In this document: positions 22,101 to 28,100 of the stretch, piece by piece | Layout: every line of letters starts with the position of its first letter | Numbering within the stretch: position 1 is the first letter of the stretch | DNA from: Calliopum simillimum | Lineage: Eukaryota; Arthropoda; Insecta; Diptera; Lauxaniidae | Reading direction: 5' to 3' | NCBI GenBank assembly: GCA_951812925.1 | Contig: OX638369.1 | Span: 65,300,228 to 65,364,227, forward strand | DNA: 64,000 nt | Notes under the pieces: generated by a model | What the model was told of the DNA's origin: nothing | The model's database searches: none | The model's input: only the letters and a program-made list of their open reading frames with translations | Position numbers and translations under genes: made by a program

Positions 22101-25100
22101 AGCCGCCGTAAATTGCATTGAAATTTTGATGAACTACTTGAAAATACAATACAAAAAAAGAAAATATTCAAATTTTTTTAATAATTTTATATGAAACAAA
22201 AATGAAAAAGTTTTGATTTTACCTTTTTGTATTGTATTTTAATGTAGTACATCAAATCTTCAACGCAATTTACGGCGGCTCGATATTGATTTTAGACCCA
22301 CTCTCTCCTGGGCTAAGTTTTTTAGAATCGTCCGAATCGACCAAATTTCTGACCAGAGCTTGCATTACTATCTTTAGGTTCTGGGTGAAATTTAGATAGA
22401 TTATCTCAAAAAACGCTTTCAGTATAGCATTTTGCAACTTGTGTTTATATTAGGTACCATGCCTTCTTTTCTGAATTCACCAAGTTTCTGCATAGGGCTT
22501 CCAGCTGGCATCTTTAGTATTGGTGTGTATAGTAGTTGCGTTATCATTAATAATGCTCATAAAATTGCAATTTAAATGTTTTCTTTTTGTATAGGCGGTG
22601 GGCATGTCCTTTGACCGATTTCACTCGTTTTCAACTCCATAAACTAACTTTTGCAACGAAGCCAGTGCACCAAATTTCATATATCCAGACGGATACGGCT
22701 ATATCGACTCAGGAGGTGACGCTGATCAAGAATATACATTTCTGTGGACTTTTGACAAAACAACCTAACTCGTAATAAGACAGTTAGAGCTCATAACTTT
22801 GCAAAGAAAAATCCTTGAAGACAATAAATGATTATAAATGATGAGTTAGTATAAAAGTGTAGACAAATTTCGTGTGTTCTCTATATAGCCTCCAAAATAG
22901 TCAAAAATTTTGCTTTTGCTTCTTTTTATACCCTACACCCACGGTATATTCACTTTGTCCTTCCGTTTGTAACGCAGAGAAGGAGGCGTGGTAGATATAG
23001 AAAAGGCTGGGTGGCTGGCTGGCTGGCTGTGTGTTGAAATACACTTTTTGGTAAAACTGAGCAAGATAATTCAATCAAATTTGGTACACTGCCTCCGTCG
23101 GTAAAGATAGCTCGGGGGATTGAAAATGAGCGAAATCGGTCAACGGACACACCCACCGCCCATACAAAAAATATATTAAAAATGCAATTTTTGGAGTATT
23201 TTTCACGACAATGCAACCAAAATACGCACAAATACTAAGAATTGTAAGCGCAAGCTCTGAGAAAAAACTGAACGACTATAAATGCACGTTCTAAGCTAAA
23301 ACTAGAAGAACTCGGACAAGAGGGCGTGGCACCTCCTATATAAGCAAAAGCTTCAAAACACTATACTGAAAACGTTTTTCACTCAGACACTAAAAACTAT
23401 AAACGCAAGCTCTGGACAAAAACTGGGTGAATTCGGACAAGAGAGCGTAGCATCTCCTATAAGAGCAAACTTTTAAAAATACTGCAGTGTAGGGTATTTA
23501 ATGTTTGGCCAGGCCAAATTTTACACCCTTACTAGTTAAATTTTTAGGTTAGGATAACTCTAAAAAAAAAAAGATATTGATAATATTTAAAAGGAGTTTT
23601 GTACGCAAAGATATGTGCTTTTGACTTACATAACAGGTTTTTCGACAAAGTATTACACTGTTTTGTTAAATAACCTCAAAAGTAGGAAAAAGTCACGAAA
23701 AATCTTATATTTTGATAATTTTTAGGTTAGGATATCTCAAAAATCTGTAGCGACAAAGCAATTTTGTTAACGGATTTGCATTCAGCATCAAAAAATTATT
23801 TTATTGATTTTAGTTTTCGCATGTTATTTTTGACTTAGCTAAACTTTGTCAAAAATGGAAAATTCGTTTTAAAAAAAAGAGCCCGACGGATTTTCTTATT
23901 CTTTTTAATATGATTAGAAAAGTACCCCGAACAAGAAAATATACAAATTTTCAGAATCTGATGCAATATGGCGTCCCACATTGTGGGAAAATCATTATTT
24001 AGCTACGTTATAAGTCGAAAAATAAAGATAGAATTGGTGAAATTCGACCAAAATTACACATATAGCTAAAAAATATTTCGGATTCATGCCTGCATAGTTT
24101 AAGAATTCTATCGTATCTTTTTGACTTATAACCAAATTAAGGATTTTTCAACAATATATGACGCCATATTGCATTCACCATTTTGAATTTAAGAATTCTC
24201 AAATTCTGACTTCAGATTCATAACACAGGTTTACAAAAAAAAAAAAAAAAAATGTCATGGCATTTTGACCAGACTATGTGTTTCCTAGGGATTTTGACGT
24301 CCTGAATCCGAATCCCCGGTCCGTTTTTTTCCAGAACGTCTGAGAAAAAAGATTTCAAGGTCATATGGAGGTCAAAATGGGGTTCATGTGTCTTTTAGTG
24401 ATAAATTCGCTAAAATTCTGAAACTAATTTTTAATCATTGAGCTTTAGGTCTTAAAAAGAATATGTGATCAAAAAGGGTATCTCGGACCTAGTTTCGGAG
24501 ATATAGCCATCGGAAGATCAGAATATATATTGGGTGTTGGAATTAGTTTTAAAGGTTTTCTAAGAGATGGCGTAACTATCAATAGATCGCATCGGACACA
24601 CCTGTGACTATATTCATTTCAAAGCACATTGTCTAAGCTTCATTTTTCAGTATGTGTCATTCCACTGAAGTGTAAACAACATATATTTTTTTCTCTGTGA
24701 ACATGTCGACTTTCGTTCCAACAAAACGCAATTTGCGGGAAGGTTTACTTTTGTGCTTCCACTTGAAGAAAAAAGCGGTTGAAGCACAACGCACGCACGC
24801 TGGCGATGAAAAGTGGATCCATTACGACAATCCTAAGCGAAAAAAATCGTGGGGACCACCCGGCCAAGCATCAACATCGACGGCCAAGCCGAATATTCAT
24901 GGCGCCAAGCTTATGCTGTGTATTTGGTGGGATCAGAAGGGTGTCGTGTACTATGAGCTGCTAAAACCTAACGAAACCATCACTGGGGAACGCTATCAAC
25001 AACAATTGATGCAATTGAGCCGAGAATTAAAGGTTAAACGGCCGGAATATGCCAAAAGACACGACAAAGTGGTTTTTCAACATGACAACGCACGGCCACA

Positions 25101-28100
25101 TGTTGCAAGAACCGTCAAGGAAACGTTGGAGGCGCTGAATTGGGATGTGCTACCCCACCCGCCTTATAGCCCAGACATATCCCCTTCCGACTACCTCCTA
25201 TTCAGATCGATGACGCATGGCTTGGCTGAGCAGCGCTTCACTTCTTACGAGGATACCAAAAAATGGGTCGATTCGTGGATTGCCTCAAAAGACGAGTCGT
25301 TCTTCCGGCGCGGAATCCATATGCTGCCAGAAAGATGGGAAAATGTTGTAGCTAACGATGGACAATACTTTGAATAATATACATTGTGCCGTTGTTTCTA
25401 AATAAATGCTCAAAAACCGAAAAAAAAACCTTTAAAATTAATTCCAACACCCAATATCTTCTATGAAAACCGCTATAAGTTGGGAACTTCTGAATGGATT
25501 TGGAAAATATTGGTGTCATATGAAAGGTTTATGGAACCTTTTGACCCCTTTTTCTAAAACCGAGATACCATGGGTTAAAGAATTTTGCAAAAATATCCTA
25601 CAAAAAAATTTCACTAAGAGTTACGAAAGACGAAAGTTCTTAAAACTTAAGGTAAGCGCGTCAGGGATGTAATTAATATGCAATGTGAAAAGTCCTAATT
25701 GATTTTAATTGTTTTTTTGGTTTCGGGCTCAAATTTCGACCTTAACGTGTTCAAAAATTACTAGTGAAATTTTATAGCAAATATTTGTGTAGTACATACT
25801 GACTCAATATTCCCCTGTTTTAGGTGTCATTTTTGTACCTTTTTAAGAAAAGAGCAAAAATGACCCACATCTGGGGGTTAAACAGGGCTAAAATTTTATA
25901 CAAAAATATTCCCCGTAATATCCTGCATAAGTTTATTGAACACATGATACATTTCAGATGTAAGGATCATATAGTTAAATTCATCGATTTATCACAAGAA
26001 TGCGGTATTCATGTACAGTGGATAAAAAAACTTCAAAAATCGATTAAAAAAAAATGTGACATGCTGGGGAAAAACCACGAGACACGGGTATTTTTTTTTA
26101 ACGTCTACTTTAAGAATTTTTGGATTTTCTCATGAGTTTTTTTTTTTGTGTCGAATGGAGTAGTCAGTAGCTGTGTATTATTTTGGATTTTCTCATGTGT
26201 TTTACAAAAAGTTCGAAATTGCCGAACAGTGTTATCATCAAAACAGCTTGAATAGTTTGTGAGATATATATTCAAATCTCAAATCATGAAATTATTAATC
26301 ACGTGTATGATGTTAAAGGAATCCTTTTTTTAAAACTGATTTTCTTACTTGTTTTTGGAAAAAATTACCCTGGGGTCAGCCTAGTGTTTTAGAGAAAACT
26401 TTTAGCTAATTGTATGAGTTTTCTAAGATTGTATTTAGTTTATTGGGCTTAAAAGGATTTCGCGAAGTTCTGAACCTTAAAAGTTGATGTTTAAAATTTT
26501 TGTCCCTTGTTTTTTACTTTGGCCGCCATTTTAGTACGAAAAAGGTCCCATTAACGTACCCTTTTATAATGTTAAATTTTCTTTAATTTGTTCTTACATT
26601 TGTCATACCAATTTTTTTAATTGAGGTCAGAAAAAAATTTTTTTTTATGAACAATCCATTTGAAAGCTCCAGTAGATAAAGGGCACCGCTTGTAGCGCGC
26701 ACATCATATGCAGCGTAACGTATGTGAATAACCCGTGTGTTACATATAAAAGTATTTTAATTCGATCTCAAATTAAGAAGTTGGTATGACAAATGTAGCA
26801 CCGAATTAAGAGAAATTTAACGAGGATTCCAAAAAGAATTATAAAAAGGTTTATAATAGACTTTTTTCTTACTAAAATGGCCGCCAAAGTCTAAAATTAG
26901 GAAAACAAATTAAAAATATCAACTTTAAAGTTCCAGAACTTTGCAAAATCTTTTTAAGCTCTATAAACCAAATACACCCTTAGAAAGCTCATGCAATTAC
27001 CTAATAGTTTTCTGCAAAAAAGTTTTTTCTAAAACGCTAGGGTGACCTAAGAAATTTTTTTTTTCTAAAACAAGTCAGAAAATCAGTTTTAACCCTCAGG
27101 GGTACATTTTAGTCCCTTCTCAGATGCAATTTTTTGTTTATCCAGGACTCTTCTATCACTTCGCAGACGCTTCGTAATCATATGCGATACACACTGTACT
27201 CAAACGTGAAGGTCAAAACAATTGGAAAGCTTTCCATTTGTCTGATATCTTTGGAAAGTTTTCCATTTGTCTGATATCTTTTATTTTGTTAACTCTATTT
27301 ATTTATGTACATAAACAAATTTTGTTTTAGGTTTTAAAAATTCTTTGCTGGGACACTGCTAATCATTACGTCTATTACTTGGGTACTCAAGACAAAAAGC
27401 CTGGCCAACGGCACTTGTACGTTGTCAAAGACCCCGTTAATGATGATGTGAGAAAGTAAGTAAATTAGTATATACTTTATAGCAGTACAAAAAAAGGACT
27501 GAAATCAATCGTAATTTTTTGAAAATGTTTAATAGAACGGAACCACAATGTATAACTTGTGACTTAGGTGAAGCTCTCTGGAGTAGTCGCTACTATTATA
27601 TTAATTGCTCTCATTTTGATGGTTTTATGACTCCGCCGTCTTCCATAGCTACTCAATTTGGTATTGAATATTACATCTTAGAATGTCAAGGTCCTGGTCT
27701 CCCCGTATCAGGTGTACATTCATCTAAAACGCATAGTCTAGAGAAAATCCTGTATGATACACGGCCATATTTTACTGATCGTTTAAAAAAGTTGGCACTT
27801 CCAATGCAGAAATCATTTGAAATACCATTACCGCATGGCAGCCGGGCTCAAGTGCAGCTGCTTTTGCCGCCTAGCTGGAGAGAGGAACTGAGGGATGCCG
27901 CCTTCCCTGTTATTGTTGAAGTGTAAGACTAAATGCATAAATAATATCATTAAATATATTAAAAATATATCTAAATAATTTACATAGCAACGGACGCCCT
28001 GGATCGGAATCTGTCTCAGAAAAATTTCGAATAGATTGGGGAACTTATATGTCGTCTAGAAATGATGTCATTTATATACGCTTAGATGTGAGAGGAGCTA

